Assembly (NCBI RefSeq): GCF_028736175.1
Contig: NZ_CP117880.1
Span: 4,836,001 to 4,900,000 of the forward strand
Length of the DNA stretch: 64,000 nucleotides
Reading direction: 5' to 3'
From: Sphingobacterium oryzagri
GTDB lineage: Bacteria; Bacteroidota; Bacteroidia; Sphingobacteriales; Sphingobacteriaceae
Under the pieces are notes generated by a model. That model saw only the letters and a program-made list of their open reading frames with translations. It was not told the origin of the DNA and made no database searches. Positions 24,912 to 34,697 of the stretch are shown one piece after another (position 1 is the stretch's first letter; every line of letters begins with the position of its first letter). A program made the position numbers and the translations under genes.

Positions 24912-25955
24912 TTATTGATGTTCTTCTAACTGCGCCTTTCGTAATGAGAGGCGCTTATTTTTTTTGTAAATACGGACGGCGATCAAGAAATAAGCTAGTA
25001 GTAAAGGACCATAAACCAAGCCCATAATACCGAATAAGGGTAAGCCGATAATGACGCCCACCACGGTGATCAACGGATGAATATCGCCCACTTTCTTGTT
25101 GATAATAAAGCGCAATACGTTATCAATATTAATGACCAACCCAAAACCCCAAATAAGTAAACCCACACCCGGCCAGGTCTGCCCTTGGGAAAAGAGAATA
25201 AGTGCCGCCGGAACAAAAATAAGCGGAGGCCCTAACAGCGGTATAAATGAAAGTATCGCGCAAATAACACCCCAAAACAGCGCGTCGCGCACACCGAACA
25301 ACCAAAACCCCACAGCCAGGCAGCTGCCTTGAACAATAGCAATAACCGTTTGCCCCACAATATTGGAGTAGGTCATGTTCTTGAGCTCCGTAGCAAATTC
25401 GGCAGCCTGCTGCCCGTCGAACGGGAGATAGTCGATCAAGCCAGCTTCGAAGCTCCGATAATTGACAAACAAGAAATACAGAATAAAATACATGACGGTA
25501 ACCTCGATAAAAACATTGGCGGCACCGCCTAACACCGTGGTGAGTAATCCGCCGAAAAAAGCGGCACTTTTCTCCACTTGTTCTTTCAACAAATCAGGAT
25601 TACCCAGGTTGTCTCCCGCAAACTTATTGATCGCATCAATCATTTGGGTGATCCAGGCAGGATCGGCTTGCAGTTTGATGGCTTTTTTCACCAGCATGCT
25701 TCCAATACCGATAAACGGAAGAACGATGATAAAAATAGAGGCTATAATGATGATTACGGCAGAAAAGGATTTAGGCCAACGCCAGCGTTCGATAAGAAAG
25801 ATATTGACGCGCCGAAAAAGCGTGTACATGACCAATGTGCCTAATATTGCACCGTAAATGCCCCTAGTGGCGTACAACAGTATGGTGCCTAATGCAAGGA
25901 CAATAATAAGGATGATAATATTCCGCTCTTTTTGCGAAAATACGGGACTGTTCAT
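24912..25955 (-). CDS. AI-2E family (PerM/UPF0118) inner-membrane permease
   Basis: A 347-residue polytopic protein with the AI-2E family layout: two N-terminal membrane hairpins, a long cytosolic or periplasmic helical stretch at about residues 90-135, then further segments with FIPLLGPPLIFVPAAL and GIMGLVYGPLL. Family members have been linked to export of autoinducer-2 or to Na+/H+ exchange; the substrate is unknown here. It is the last gene of an operon after the crotonase gene, and its ATG lies in the arm of a 9-base perfect hairpin (25953-25979). The Lys/Asn-rich C-terminus is partly encoded by what seems to be the M28 gene terminator. Confidence 0.88.
   Translation of the reverse strand: MNSPVFSQKERNIIILIIVLALGTILLYATRGIYGAILGTLVMYTLFRRVNIFLIERWRWPKSFSAVIIIIASIFIIVLPFIGIGSMLVKKAIKLQADPAWITQMIDAINKFAGDNLGNPDLLKEQVEKSAAFFGGLLTTVLGGAANVFIEVTVMYFILYFLFVNYRSFEAGLIDYLPFDGQQAAEFATELKNMTYSNIVGQTVIAIVQGSCLAVGFWLFGVRDALFWGVICAILSFIPLLGPPLIFVPAALILFSQGQTWPGVGLLIWGFGLVINIDNVLRFIINKKVGDIHPLITVVGVIIGLPLFGIMGLVYGPLLLAYFLIAVRIYKKNKRLSLRKAQLEEHQ
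24932..24966 (+). terminator. Likely terminator of the M28 gene, inside the convergent permease gene
   Basis: GCGCCTTTC (24932-24940) pairs with GAGAGGCGC (24946-24954), one G-U wobble, around GTAAT, then TTATTTTTTTT. It lies 27 bases after the M28 stop and within the coding end of the permease. Confidence 0.75.
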
Positions 25956-25979
25956 AACGTGAGCGCTCTACACGTTATG
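25953..25979 (-). repeat. Perfect hairpin over the permease start codon
   Basis: CATAACGTG (25953-25961) and CACGTTATG (25971-25979) are perfect 9-base inverted repeats with a 9-base loop. On the mRNA the 3' arm contains the AUG of the AI-2E permease, and the whole hairpin fits in the 33-base gap after the crotonase stop. Confidence 0.75.
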
Positions 25980-25988
25980 AACAACCGG

Positions 25989-26765
25989 TTAAAAGTTTGG
26001 TTTTCGCTTTTCTAGAAAAGCCGAAACGCCTTCTTCAAAATCTTTCGTTTCGAAAGCCTTGCCAAAGGCTTTGATCTCGGCAGCAGGACCTTCAGCAGGA
26101 TTTCGTAAACCTTCATTCACGACAGCAATGGCGCTCGCTATAGCGGTGGAAGATTTTGCATACATCTTGGCCAGCAACTGTTCACAGGTGCTGATCAAAT
26201 CGGCGGCAGGCACCACCTCATTAACCAATCCACAGCGCAAAGCATGTTGCGCATCCAGCATATCGCCCGTCAAAATCATTTCCAGCGCCTTGCCGCGCCC
26301 TACCAGTTGCGGAAGCCGCTGCGTACCGCCATAACCCGGAATGAGGCCTAGTGATACTTCTGGAAGCCCCATTTTGGCCTGCTCACTCGCTATTCGCAGG
26401 TGGCAAGCCATCGCCAATTCTAATCCGCCTCCCAATGCAAAGCCATTAATGGCTGCAATTATGGGTTTTGGAAAATGATAAATCTTGTCCATCACCTCTC
26501 GATGTCCCCAAGAAGCGAGTTCTTCGGCCTCCGCAACAGATAAGCCCTTGAACTCAGCAATATCTGCGCCTGCTACAAAGGCCTTTTCACCAGCTCCAGT
26601 AAAAATTACACCTCGTACCTGCGTGTCGGTTTCCAATGTTTTCAAAAGATCGGCTAGCTCAACCAGGGTTTCCCGATTTAGCGCATTGAGCTTTGCCGGC
26701 CGATTAATCGTTATGTATGCGGTCTGTCCGCTAATCTCCAATAAAAAATTTTTCAGTGTTTCCAT
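25989..26765 (-). CDS. Enoyl-CoA hydratase (crotonase family)
   Basis: A 258-residue crotonase with the oxyanion-hole stretch AFVAGADIAEF and both catalytic glutamates, Glu116 in LGGGLEL and Glu136 in GLPEVSLGLIPGYGGTQR. It hydrates trans-2-enoyl-CoA in fatty-acid or butyrate-type metabolism. No other beta-oxidation gene is near; it follows the DUF5686 gene by four bases, which suggests co-transcription more than a shared pathway. Substrate length is unknown. Confidence 0.92.
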   Translation of the reverse strand: METLKNFLLEISGQTAYITINRPAKLNALNRETLVELADLLKTLETDTQVRGVIFTGAGEKAFVAGADIAEFKGLSVAEAEELASWGHREVMDKIYHFPKPIIAAINGFALGGGLELAMACHLRIASEQAKMGLPEVSLGLIPGYGGTQRLPQLVGRGKALEMILTGDMLDAQHALRCGLVNEVVPAADLISTCEQLLAKMYAKSSTAIASAIAVVNEGLRNPAEGPAAEIKAFGKAFETKDFEEGVSAFLEKRKPNF

Positions 26766-26769
26766 CGCT

Positions 26770-29304
26770 TTAAAAATTTAAGTTTAAACTCACGCGGTAA
26801 CTATCTTGTTGAACGTTTGGCTGGCCGAGATAGTTCAACCGGCGAACATATTCTACGCGCAAAACCCGAAGTATGTTATCAATGCCCACTTTTCCTTCCC
26901 AGTAAGGCACGCTGTCATTCATCACGTAGGTTATCGGCCTACCATCGGGATAGGTATCAAACTGAATGACATCAGGGCTGCGATAGGGATTGTTAGGGTC
27001 TGTCAACCGGCCATAAAACATTTTTACGCCCCAAATCTCGCGCAGATTCAGCCGTTTGATTCCTGGTATTTTATTCAGAATAAAGCCTTGCAACTGATGT
27101 TCCAATGACAAGCGAACATACTCATCGGCAACAAATTCCATGCTCTGCATCAACGTAAAGTCGATGACGTGACGATCTTCCTCTCGGAAAATATCTGGAA
27201 TTTCCAGTAAAGGATAAGGCAGTGTGCCCCAAATCTTACCTCCCGCGACCGTCAAATCAGCGAAGCCGAGCTGACTCAGGAAAAAGCGTTTGGACACCGA
27301 GGCACGCAAAGCATCGAAGTTATAATTGCCCCCCATTACGCCATTCAAACCTTTGTTGTATTGCACATTAAATACGGGATATTTCTCCACAATGGTGACA
27401 CGCTCCAGGTTACGGTAGTAAAACTTCTCATTGGGCGCCCATCGAAAAATAAACTCCAGCTCGCTACTGTTAATATTCGGCATAGACCGCGCAAGGCCGT
27501 CTGAGGAAATAAATTCCAGATCGCCAATGGCGCGCCGGCGGTGATTGATGAAGGAGCTTTCCAGGCTTACATGATTACCAAACTCGATCAGATGCGCAAG
27601 CTGGTATGCATAGGTATCCATCCACTTCGTAGGTCTATTGCGCCGGATAGATTGAAAAAAACTATCCCCTTTTCTAAAGCCGAGATTTCTGCCGGGATCA
27701 AAAATATCATGCTGTACCGTTGCCTGGATAAAATGTGCAGGAAATTTTGCCACAGATCCACCATTAAGCGATACGGTTGGTCGAAGAAAATACTTCACTT
27801 GTTTATCCCGCAACCCGTAGGCTAAGTAGCCTTCTAAAAAAACCTTTTCGGAAAGCTTGTCTGTTGTGCGCCCGCCTACACGGATACGGTTTCCTTCAAT
27901 ATTGTTTAGCGAGTAGAGGTATTCCAATGGCCCAAACTCTACAGGACCAACGGGATAAAAACCTTGCCCTAAGAGATAGCCCAAGGCTAACAACGTTTTG
28001 AATGTGCGGTTGTCATTTAACGAATCAATGTTACTGTACACCCGATTTTCGACGGGCGAGAGCGCAACCGGACGATTTTGCGCCAACATATCCTCATGCT
28101 GCTTGGCATCTGGCAGAATTTCTGTGGGCGCGCCCGTGAATACATCATCGGCGAAGCTGGCTTGAAAATCGTAGTCGTAATTTAGGGTCGTTTTTTTTCC
28201 ATAAACCGCATCGCGCTTGCCTCGGCCAAACATAATTTCGACCGAGCTCCGATCCATGTACATGAAATGGTCTGCATTTGGCCGGTAAATAAGCTCGATT
28301 TTGAGATCATTTACCCAATTGAGATTCGCCTCCTTATTGACGCGCAACTCCGCCAATCGCACGGCAAACCGGCCGTCCATGGTAATGTGCAATTTGCCAC
28401 TCAGCAGCAGGTCTGTTTTATTGCGCGGTTCAAATTTTAGCTCGATAAAGCTGCCATCATCGTTATGAACGGTGTCTACAACAAAATATTTATAAAACAC
28501 AGGCGCATTGTTAGCGATCGGACTAAGAAACAATTTGTTGATCAAGAATACGTTCTCGTCGTATATTTCTACATCCTGGAAAAGATAGCCTAAGTATGCC
28601 TGAATGTTATGATTATTGACGTAGCGGTCGTCGAAATCGGTTTGCTTCACCGAAGTGACGCGTTTTTTAAAAGCTTTCGGATCATTTTTGGCATAAACAT
28701 CACTTAGTTGTTCGCGCATAAAAATGGTGAGCAATTTATTGCCGGGCAGCGTGACCGTATCCAGATTTTCAAATACAAAGCCGATGCTACCTAATCCCTT
28801 GGTAGGCGCCGGCGGATCGACCATCCCAAACTGCAACTTATCGTATTGTTTGAACGACAAATGTGGCTGATTTTCCAACCTGTTTAAACGTTTGTGCTTA
28901 ATGACCTGTTGGATTAGATCGACGGCTGGATTACGGTTATTGTACTTAACCTTGCGGGATATTTCGACCGCGTCAATGATATGTTCGTTGCTTTCAAGTT
29001 CGATACGGAGTTCGTCGCCTTTACCCGAATAATCCAGCACGCGATTTTTATAACCTAAGGCTGAGACCAATAGTTGTAATGGCACCTTTTGGCTGGTATG
29101 GAAACTAAAGCGACCACTGGAATCGCAAGAAGTGCCTTCGGCTGTTCCGGGGATGGTGACACTGGCCAAAGCAACTCCTTTTTGACTACTCTTGTCAACG
29201 ATAACGCCTACTATTCGTTGTTGAGCAAGTCCGAGTTTCGTCGCTAAACAAAACAGGAATAAGCATAAGATTACTTTCAACAACCTGAATATCCGCATAA
29301 TCAA
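26770..29304 (-). CDS. DUF5686 outer-membrane protein with CarboxypepD_reg-like domain
   Basis: An 844-residue exported protein; the signal peptide ends near GLAQQ (about residue 27). A carboxypeptidase-regulatory-like Ig domain follows (about 30-110: GVIVDKSSQKGVALASVTI and SALGYK), then the long DUF5686 region (ISRKVKYNNRNPAVDLIQQVI onward) and a C-terminal part rich in alternating hydrophobic and aromatic residues ending SLNLNF, typical of an outer-membrane beta-barrel. Function is unknown; the family is common in Bacteroidota. It heads an operon with the crotonase and permease genes. The third codon is an alternative ATG. Confidence 0.88.
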   Translation of the reverse strand: MIMRIFRLLKVILCLFLFCLATKLGLAQQRIVGVIVDKSSQKGVALASVTIPGTAEGTSCDSSGRFSFHTSQKVPLQLLVSALGYKNRVLDYSGKGDELRIELESNEHIIDAVEISRKVKYNNRNPAVDLIQQVIKHKRLNRLENQPHLSFKQYDKLQFGMVDPPAPTKGLGSIGFVFENLDTVTLPGNKLLTIFMREQLSDVYAKNDPKAFKKRVTSVKQTDFDDRYVNNHNIQAYLGYLFQDVEIYDENVFLINKLFLSPIANNAPVFYKYFVVDTVHNDDGSFIELKFEPRNKTDLLLSGKLHITMDGRFAVRLAELRVNKEANLNWVNDLKIELIYRPNADHFMYMDRSSVEIMFGRGKRDAVYGKKTTLNYDYDFQASFADDVFTGAPTEILPDAKQHEDMLAQNRPVALSPVENRVYSNIDSLNDNRTFKTLLALGYLLGQGFYPVGPVEFGPLEYLYSLNNIEGNRIRVGGRTTDKLSEKVFLEGYLAYGLRDKQVKYFLRPTVSLNGGSVAKFPAHFIQATVQHDIFDPGRNLGFRKGDSFFQSIRRNRPTKWMDTYAYQLAHLIEFGNHVSLESSFINHRRRAIGDLEFISSDGLARSMPNINSSELEFIFRWAPNEKFYYRNLERVTIVEKYPVFNVQYNKGLNGVMGGNYNFDALRASVSKRFFLSQLGFADLTVAGGKIWGTLPYPLLEIPDIFREEDRHVIDFTLMQSMEFVADEYVRLSLEHQLQGFILNKIPGIKRLNLREIWGVKMFYGRLTDPNNPYRSPDVIQFDTYPDGRPITYVMNDSVPYWEGKVGIDNILRVLRVEYVRRLNYLGQPNVQQDSYRVSLNLNF

Positions 29305-29493
29305 AAATGGCCTCGCATAAAGATACCATTTGTAATATAAGATAAAAACGAAATTGTAAAAAACAGCGTAAAAGCAGCTTTTTCAATATCCTCACACCTG
29401 TTATCGTTCTAATATTCCCAATTTTATAGATTTTACCAACCGAATCAAAGCGCTTGTCCTCTACTCGACGGTGATCTATTCATTGATCAACCT

Positions 29494-29514
29494 GAGGCGC
29501 TCTTGCTGCGCCTC
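29494..29514 (-). repeat. Hairpin at the end of the nuo operon
   Basis: GAGGCGC (29494-29500) and GCGCCTC (29508-29514) form a 7-base GC-rich stem just past the nuoN stop. No T run follows on the minus strand, so it may stabilise the 3' end more than terminate. The rest of the 223-base gap up to 29304 shows nothing further. Confidence 0.5.
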
Positions 29515-29527
29515 ATTGTCAACGGGA

Positions 29528-30913
29528 TCAGAGCAAAGTAATCAAGACATCAGGATAGATACCGAGCAGCAAGGTAAGCATCACGGCAACGGCCAACACC
29601 ACCTTGTAGCTCGCAGATAAATGTAGTGGATTCGAAGGGTTATTCGCATCTTCTTTGAAATACATATTAACCACTACATGCAAATAATAATATACCGCAA
29701 TGGCTGCGCTGATGGCCGCCAAGATGAGCAGCATGATATTGTAATTGCCCATCACGTTGTTAAACATCATAAACTTTCCGATAAATCCGGCGGTAAGCGG
29801 TATACCGGCGAGTGACAGCATCGCCACGGTCAAGACAAAAGCCAGGAGTGGCTGTGTTTTGCCGAGGCCGTTAAACGATTCGAATTGATCCGAACCCGTT
29901 TTGCGTTTGACAACAATGAGCGTAGCAAAGGCAACAACCGAAGCCAGCGCGTAGGCTGTGGCATACACCAAAATGCTCGATGCAGATGATGGACCTATAG
30001 AAACGATAGCGAAAAGCATATACCCCGCATGCGATATGCTGGAATACGCCATCATACGTTTAAAGCTGGTTTGTAGCAGAGCCGATATGTTACCGACAAA
30101 GAGCGTGACGACCGTAATCGTCAAAAGAATCGGTGTCCAAAAAGCGTCCAGCGGTAACAGCACCGTGCCAAAAAGACGAAGGAAGCCGACAAAAGAAGCA
30201 ATCTTAACCACGGTACTCATAAAGGCCGTAATCAATATTGGCGCTCCATCATACACATCGGGCGTCCAAAAGTGAAAAGGCGCTGCACCAATCTTGAAAC
30301 ATAACCCACAAAGCATCAATAAAATTCCGCCATAAAAAAGTGGAGAGATAGGTTGTGCAGACATCACGTAGTCGCGCAAACCGCTAATATCGAACGTGCC
30401 GGAAGCGCCGTACATCAGCGTGATGCCGAAAAGCAAAAATCCGGTGGAGAAAGCTCCCATTAAAAAATACTTTAAAGCCGCTTCATTAGACGAGAAGTCA
30501 CTTTTCCGGATTCCGACCAAAATGTATAAGGCCACAGACATAATCTCAATCCCGATAAACAGCATCGCAAAATTATGGTAGGAATTGACCAAAAGAGCAC
30601 CGGTAAGGGAAAAAATAATAAGACAATAATATTCGGCAATATGTTCGCTGATCGACCGAAAGTAAGCTTTCGATAAGAGCAATATCAAACCTGTAACCAG
30701 GATACACAAAGCAGAAAATGCCAACGCAAAGCGATCAAACACCACCATCCCGTTAAATAAGGGAACGGCATCGGTATTCCACAGCGAAAAGATAAAGCCC
30801 AACGCCACCAGTAAGCCCACGAGCGTTACGGGAAGCAAGGCATTCTTTGCTTGGAACAAACCGAGATACAACAATAAAATCCCCAGAATACTTAATGTAA
30901 TTATCGCCCCCAT
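29528..30913 (-). CDS. nuoN: NADH-quinone oxidoreductase subunit N
   Basis: A 461-residue antiporter-like membrane subunit of complex I with about 14 transmembrane segments, conserved Lys and Glu residues in the middle of hydrophobic stretches and the stretch GAAPFHFWTPDVYDGAP typical of NuoN. It is the proximal proton-pumping module of the membrane arm, in the inner membrane. It is the last gene of the nuoA-N operon, 18 bases after nuoM. Confidence 0.96.
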   Translation of the reverse strand: MGAIITLSILGILLLYLGLFQAKNALLPVTLVGLLVALGFIFSLWNTDAVPLFNGMVVFDRFALAFSALCILVTGLILLLSKAYFRSISEHIAEYYCLIIFSLTGALLVNSYHNFAMLFIGIEIMSVALYILVGIRKSDFSSNEAALKYFLMGAFSTGFLLFGITLMYGASGTFDISGLRDYVMSAQPISPLFYGGILLMLCGLCFKIGAAPFHFWTPDVYDGAPILITAFMSTVVKIASFVGFLRLFGTVLLPLDAFWTPILLTITVVTLFVGNISALLQTSFKRMMAYSSISHAGYMLFAIVSIGPSSASSILVYATAYALASVVAFATLIVVKRKTGSDQFESFNGLGKTQPLLAFVLTVAMLSLAGIPLTAGFIGKFMMFNNVMGNYNIMLLILAAISAAIAVYYYLHVVVNMYFKEDANNPSNPLHLSASYKVVLAVAVMLTLLLGIYPDVLITLL

Positions 30914-30931
30914 AATATGTACAATCGCAAT

Positions 30932-32383
30932 TTAAAATTTAATTTGATTCAATAGATTCGTAACCGATGCTTCGGACAGGTGCAGAATAGCTTTCGGCCA
31001 AACACCTAAAAATAGTGTGAAGAAAACGATAATGGTTAACAGCAGCACCTCATGCCCTTTAACATCAGGTACCGTGGTATGCGCTGTCGACAATGGCCCC
31101 AACATCGCTTTCTGATAAAACCGCAGCATATAAACTGCGCCCAATATCAAGGTCAATCCGCCGAAGGCAGCAAACCAAACGCCATAGTCAAAGATGCCTT
31201 TGAGCAATAGAAATTCGCCGATAAACCCGTTTGTCAACGGAAGACCTATCGCGCCCATCAAAATGATCAGAAAAAACGCGGCCAGTACAGGCATTTGTTT
31301 TGCAAATCCACCCCACTCAGCAAGATCACGCGTGCCCGTACGACTTTCCAACAGGTCGATGATAAAAAATAGACCGACAACGCTCAATCCGTGGTTCACC
31401 ATCTGTAAAACGGCACCTTGCAAACCTTCTGCTTGCCAGGAAAATACGCCCGCTGCGATCAAACCTACGTGTGCGATGGACGAATAAGCTATCAGACGCT
31501 TGGCATCCTGCTGTTTGAAAGCTATGATGGAAGCGTAAACAATGCCAATAGTACAAAGTAGCATGAGGATGTGACTATAGCTCAACACCGCAAACGGCGC
31601 GATAGGCAATAACCAACGTATTAAACCGTAAACGCCCATCTTCAGCATGATTCCGGCGAGCAACATACTTCCTCCAGCAGGCGCATGGGTATACGTATCA
31701 GGCTGCCAGGTATGAAATGGAAAAATGGGTATCTTGATCGCGAAAGCTAAGAAAAATGCCCAAAATATCCAACGCTGTGCGGCTTCGGGCAGGTTTAAGG
31801 TAACCAACGAATTCCATTCCAGGCTGCGTGTTGTTCCTTGATTGTATAAAAAGATCAGGGCCACCAACATAAATAAGCTTCCTAAAAAGGTGTATACGAA
31901 AAACTTGAGGTTGACGCGAATACGATCTCCGCTACCCCACAAACCGCAAATAAAATAGATCGGTATCAAAGCCAGCTCCCAACCTACGTAAAATGAGAAG
32001 GCATCCTGGGCGACAAAGACCAGCAGCAGGCCCGCCTGCATAAAGGAAACCAGCGCATAATAACTGCCCGTATACTTCTTTTCAAAAGAGGCAATAATGA
32101 TGAGCGGCACCAACACATTGGTCAACAAAACCAACGGCAAACTAATGCCATCTATGCCAATATGAAAATGAACACCCAACGATGCAATCCAAAGCCAATT
32201 CTGTTCAAATTGCAATGTAGCATCGGGCACAAACTTAATTAAAAAGGGAACGGCAACGCCCAATGACAATAATGCGCCAACCAATGCAATCCATTTTGCA
32301 CGACTAGCTTCTTTTACAAAGCAAAGCAGCAGTGCAGATAATACAGGCAGCAACAATAATATAAATAGGTTATCCATTAGCAT
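30932..32383 (-). CDS. nuoM: NADH-quinone oxidoreductase subunit M
   Basis: A 483-residue antiporter-like subunit with about 14 membrane segments. Typical NuoM stretches are GWELALIPIYFICGLWG (with the conserved Glu of helix 5), PIFPFHTWQPDTYTHAP and the broken-helix region around KQQDAKRLIAYSSIAHVG. It forms one of the proton channels of complex I between NuoL and NuoN. Confidence 0.96.
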   Translation of the reverse strand: MLMDNLFILLLLPVLSALLLCFVKEASRAKWIALVGALLSLGVAVPFLIKFVPDATLQFEQNWLWIASLGVHFHIGIDGISLPLVLLTNVLVPLIIIASFEKKYTGSYYALVSFMQAGLLLVFVAQDAFSFYVGWELALIPIYFICGLWGSGDRIRVNLKFFVYTFLGSLFMLVALIFLYNQGTTRSLEWNSLVTLNLPEAAQRWIFWAFFLAFAIKIPIFPFHTWQPDTYTHAPAGGSMLLAGIMLKMGVYGLIRWLLPIAPFAVLSYSHILMLLCTIGIVYASIIAFKQQDAKRLIAYSSIAHVGLIAAGVFSWQAEGLQGAVLQMVNHGLSVVGLFFIIDLLESRTGTRDLAEWGGFAKQMPVLAAFFLIILMGAIGLPLTNGFIGEFLLLKGIFDYGVWFAAFGGLTLILGAVYMLRFYQKAMLGPLSTAHTTVPDVKGHEVLLLTIIVFFTLFLGVWPKAILHLSEASVTNLLNQIKF

Positions 32384-32419
32384 GTCAAATGTTTAATCAA
32401 AACTGTCATAAAGTCCATA

Positions 32420-34339
32420 TTAAATACGTACGATTCCGTAAATCAAGATAGCAATCACACCGATAACCATCATCATTATATAAAAGCCTACGTGGCCACT
32501 TTGTAGTTGACGAATCCCTTTTCCAGAGCCGACAAAGAATTCGCCTACGCCGTTCACAAAACCATCTATTCCCATCTTATCGATATAGGTGAAGAGAAAC
32601 CTGGACAATTTCTTAAATGGTTTTACAAAAAGAAGATCGTAAAGCTCATCTACATACAATTTATGAAAGGACAATCTGTGCAAAAGCCCGGTGGCTTCAT
32701 TTTCCGGCTTGGGAATGCGTCCGGACTTGACATAGCGTACGTAAGCCAGAATTAACATAACGATGGCTCCAAGACTGGAAACAGCCATCAACATGTACTC
32801 CGTACTGTGGCTTAACGACAAGGCTACGCTATGCGGCTTGCCCAATTCGAAAATGGGTGCTAAAAACGTTTCCAGGTTATGATGACCGCCAAGCGCCGCC
32901 GGTAAATTTATCCAACCGCCAAGCGCCGATAATATGGCCAGCACGATAAGCGGTAGCGTCATTTGCCAAGGCGATTCATGAAGATGCCGCTGCTGTTCGT
33001 CCGTTCCACGGAATTTCCCGAAAAACGTCAAGAAAAGTAAACGAAACATGTAAAAGGCGGTGCACAATGCCGTCAAAAAGCCTACCGCCCAAAACAGCGG
33101 TTGGTGTTGAAAAGTGTGCGCCAAGATTTCATCCTTGGAAAAGAAGCCTGCAAAGGGCGGAATACCACTGATGGCGATCGTTCCGATAAGCATAGTCGTA
33201 AATGTAATGGGCAACGCTTTGCGAAGACCGCCCATTTTGCGCATATCCTGCTCATTGTGCATGGCATGTATAACAGAACCGGCACCCAAAAAGAGTAAAG
33301 CTTTGAAGAAAGCGTGCGTCAACACGTGAAAAAAAGCCCCGGTGAACGCACCGACCCCGAGGCCTAAAAACATGTATCCCAATTGGGAAACTGTTGAATA
33401 TGCGAGAACTTTTTTGATATCATGCTGTGTAAGCGCTATAAAAGCACCGACTAAAGCGGTAACCAGGCCTACGACTGCCATAATTTCCATCGTAAATGGT
33501 GCCAGCAAAAATAGCACGTTGGACCGAACGACCAAATAAATACCGGCAGTGACCATCGTCGCAGCGTGAATAAGGGCAGAAACTGGCGTTGGACCGGCCA
33601 TCGCATCAGGTAACCAAGTAAATAAAGGAATTTGTGCCGATTTACCTGTTGCAGCGATAAAAAGAAGTAAGGTAATGGTTAAAAGCGTGATATTACCTAC
33701 TGGAAGCGTACTTGCTTTTGAAAATACTTCGGCATATTCGAGCGTTCCAAAGTTTTCCAAAATGAAAAACATCGCGATTAAAAAGCCTAAATCTCCAATT
33801 CGATTCATGATAAAGGCTTTTTTTGCTGCATTAGCATAGGAAACATTCTTAAACCAGAAACCAATTAATAGGTAAGAACACAAACCAACACCCTCCCATC
33901 CGATAAACATGACCAGGTAATTGGACCCTAGCACCAGAATCGTCATAAAGAAGATAAACAGATTGAGGTAGGCAAAGAACTTGCCGAAGCCCGCATCATG
34001 CGCCATGTAAGAACAAGAATAGAGGTGAATCAGCAAACCAATACCTGTAATGATTAATAACATGAGTGCACTAAGCGGATCTAACAAAAGCGATAGACCA
34101 ACCTGCATTCGCCCTACAGAAAACCAATCGAACAGGTGCAACGTTAACGTGGAGGGAAGCCCAGCCTCACGTGCGGCCGAAACTTCTAAATAGCCCATTA
34201 CGCTTAAAATAAACGATGCGAGCACGACGCCACAGCCTACGATAGCGGTGACCGATTTCGGCACTACATTTCTTGTCAAGCCATTGATGACAAAGCCTAT
34301 AAAGGGGATTAACGGGATCAACCAAATTAATTGTGACAT
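32420..34339 (-). CDS. nuoL: NADH-quinone oxidoreductase subunit L
   Basis: A 639-residue distal antiporter-like subunit with about 16 membrane segments and a long C-terminal lateral helix. Conserved motifs include GWEGVGLCSYLLIGFW, PLFTWLPDAMAGPTPVSALIHAATMV and LTQHDIKKVLAYSTVSQLGYM. It carries the outermost proton pathway of complex I. It lies 28 bases after nuoK and 36 before nuoM. Confidence 0.97.
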   Translation of the reverse strand: MSQLIWLIPLIPFIGFVINGLTRNVVPKSVTAIVGCGVVLASFILSVMGYLEVSAAREAGLPSTLTLHLFDWFSVGRMQVGLSLLLDPLSALMLLIITGIGLLIHLYSCSYMAHDAGFGKFFAYLNLFIFFMTILVLGSNYLVMFIGWEGVGLCSYLLIGFWFKNVSYANAAKKAFIMNRIGDLGFLIAMFFILENFGTLEYAEVFSKASTLPVGNITLLTITLLLFIAATGKSAQIPLFTWLPDAMAGPTPVSALIHAATMVTAGIYLVVRSNVLFLLAPFTMEIMAVVGLVTALVGAFIALTQHDIKKVLAYSTVSQLGYMFLGLGVGAFTGAFFHVLTHAFFKALLFLGAGSVIHAMHNEQDMRKMGGLRKALPITFTTMLIGTIAISGIPPFAGFFSKDEILAHTFQHQPLFWAVGFLTALCTAFYMFRLLFLTFFGKFRGTDEQQRHLHESPWQMTLPLIVLAILSALGGWINLPAALGGHHNLETFLAPIFELGKPHSVALSLSHSTEYMLMAVSSLGAIVMLILAYVRYVKSGRIPKPENEATGLLHRLSFHKLYVDELYDLLFVKPFKKLSRFLFTYIDKMGIDGFVNGVGEFFVGSGKGIRQLQSGHVGFYIMMMVIGVIAILIYGIVRI

Positions 34340-34367
34340 ATTTTTTTACTCTTGAGTAAGATGCTTA

Positions 34368-34697
34368 TTACCAACGTAGTTTACTGAGGGATTCGATATC
34401 CACCGACTTCGTATTTCTGTAGACCATAATGATGATTGCCAAACCTACGGCTACTTCTGCCGCAGCCAACGCCATAATAAAAAAGACAAATACCTGTCCG
34501 CTCGCGTCTCCCCGATAGGCAGAAAAAGCTGCCAGCAAGAGATTGACGGAGTTAAGCATTAATTCGATTGACATCATGATGATGATGACGTTACGGCGAA
34601 TCAATACGCCGGTTACGCCTATAGCAAAAATTAAACTACAGAAGATGATGTAGTGATTCAGTGGAACGCCCTGAATTTGTGTTATCATACTATCCAT
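34368..34697 (-). CDS. nuoK: NADH-quinone oxidoreductase subunit K
   Basis: A 109-residue protein with three membrane segments and the conserved glutamate-bearing stretch MSIELMLNSVNLLL plus FVFFIMALAAAEVAVGLAI. It links the quinone module to the antiporter subunits. The chosen ATG overlaps the nuoJ stop by one base; the ATG four codons in is a slightly shorter alternative closer to the family length. Confidence 0.95.
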   Translation of the reverse strand: MDSMITQIQGVPLNHYIIFCSLIFAIGVTGVLIRRNVIIIMMSIELMLNSVNLLLAAFSAYRGDASGQVFVFFIMALAAAEVAVGLAIIIMVYRNTKSVDIESLSKLRW

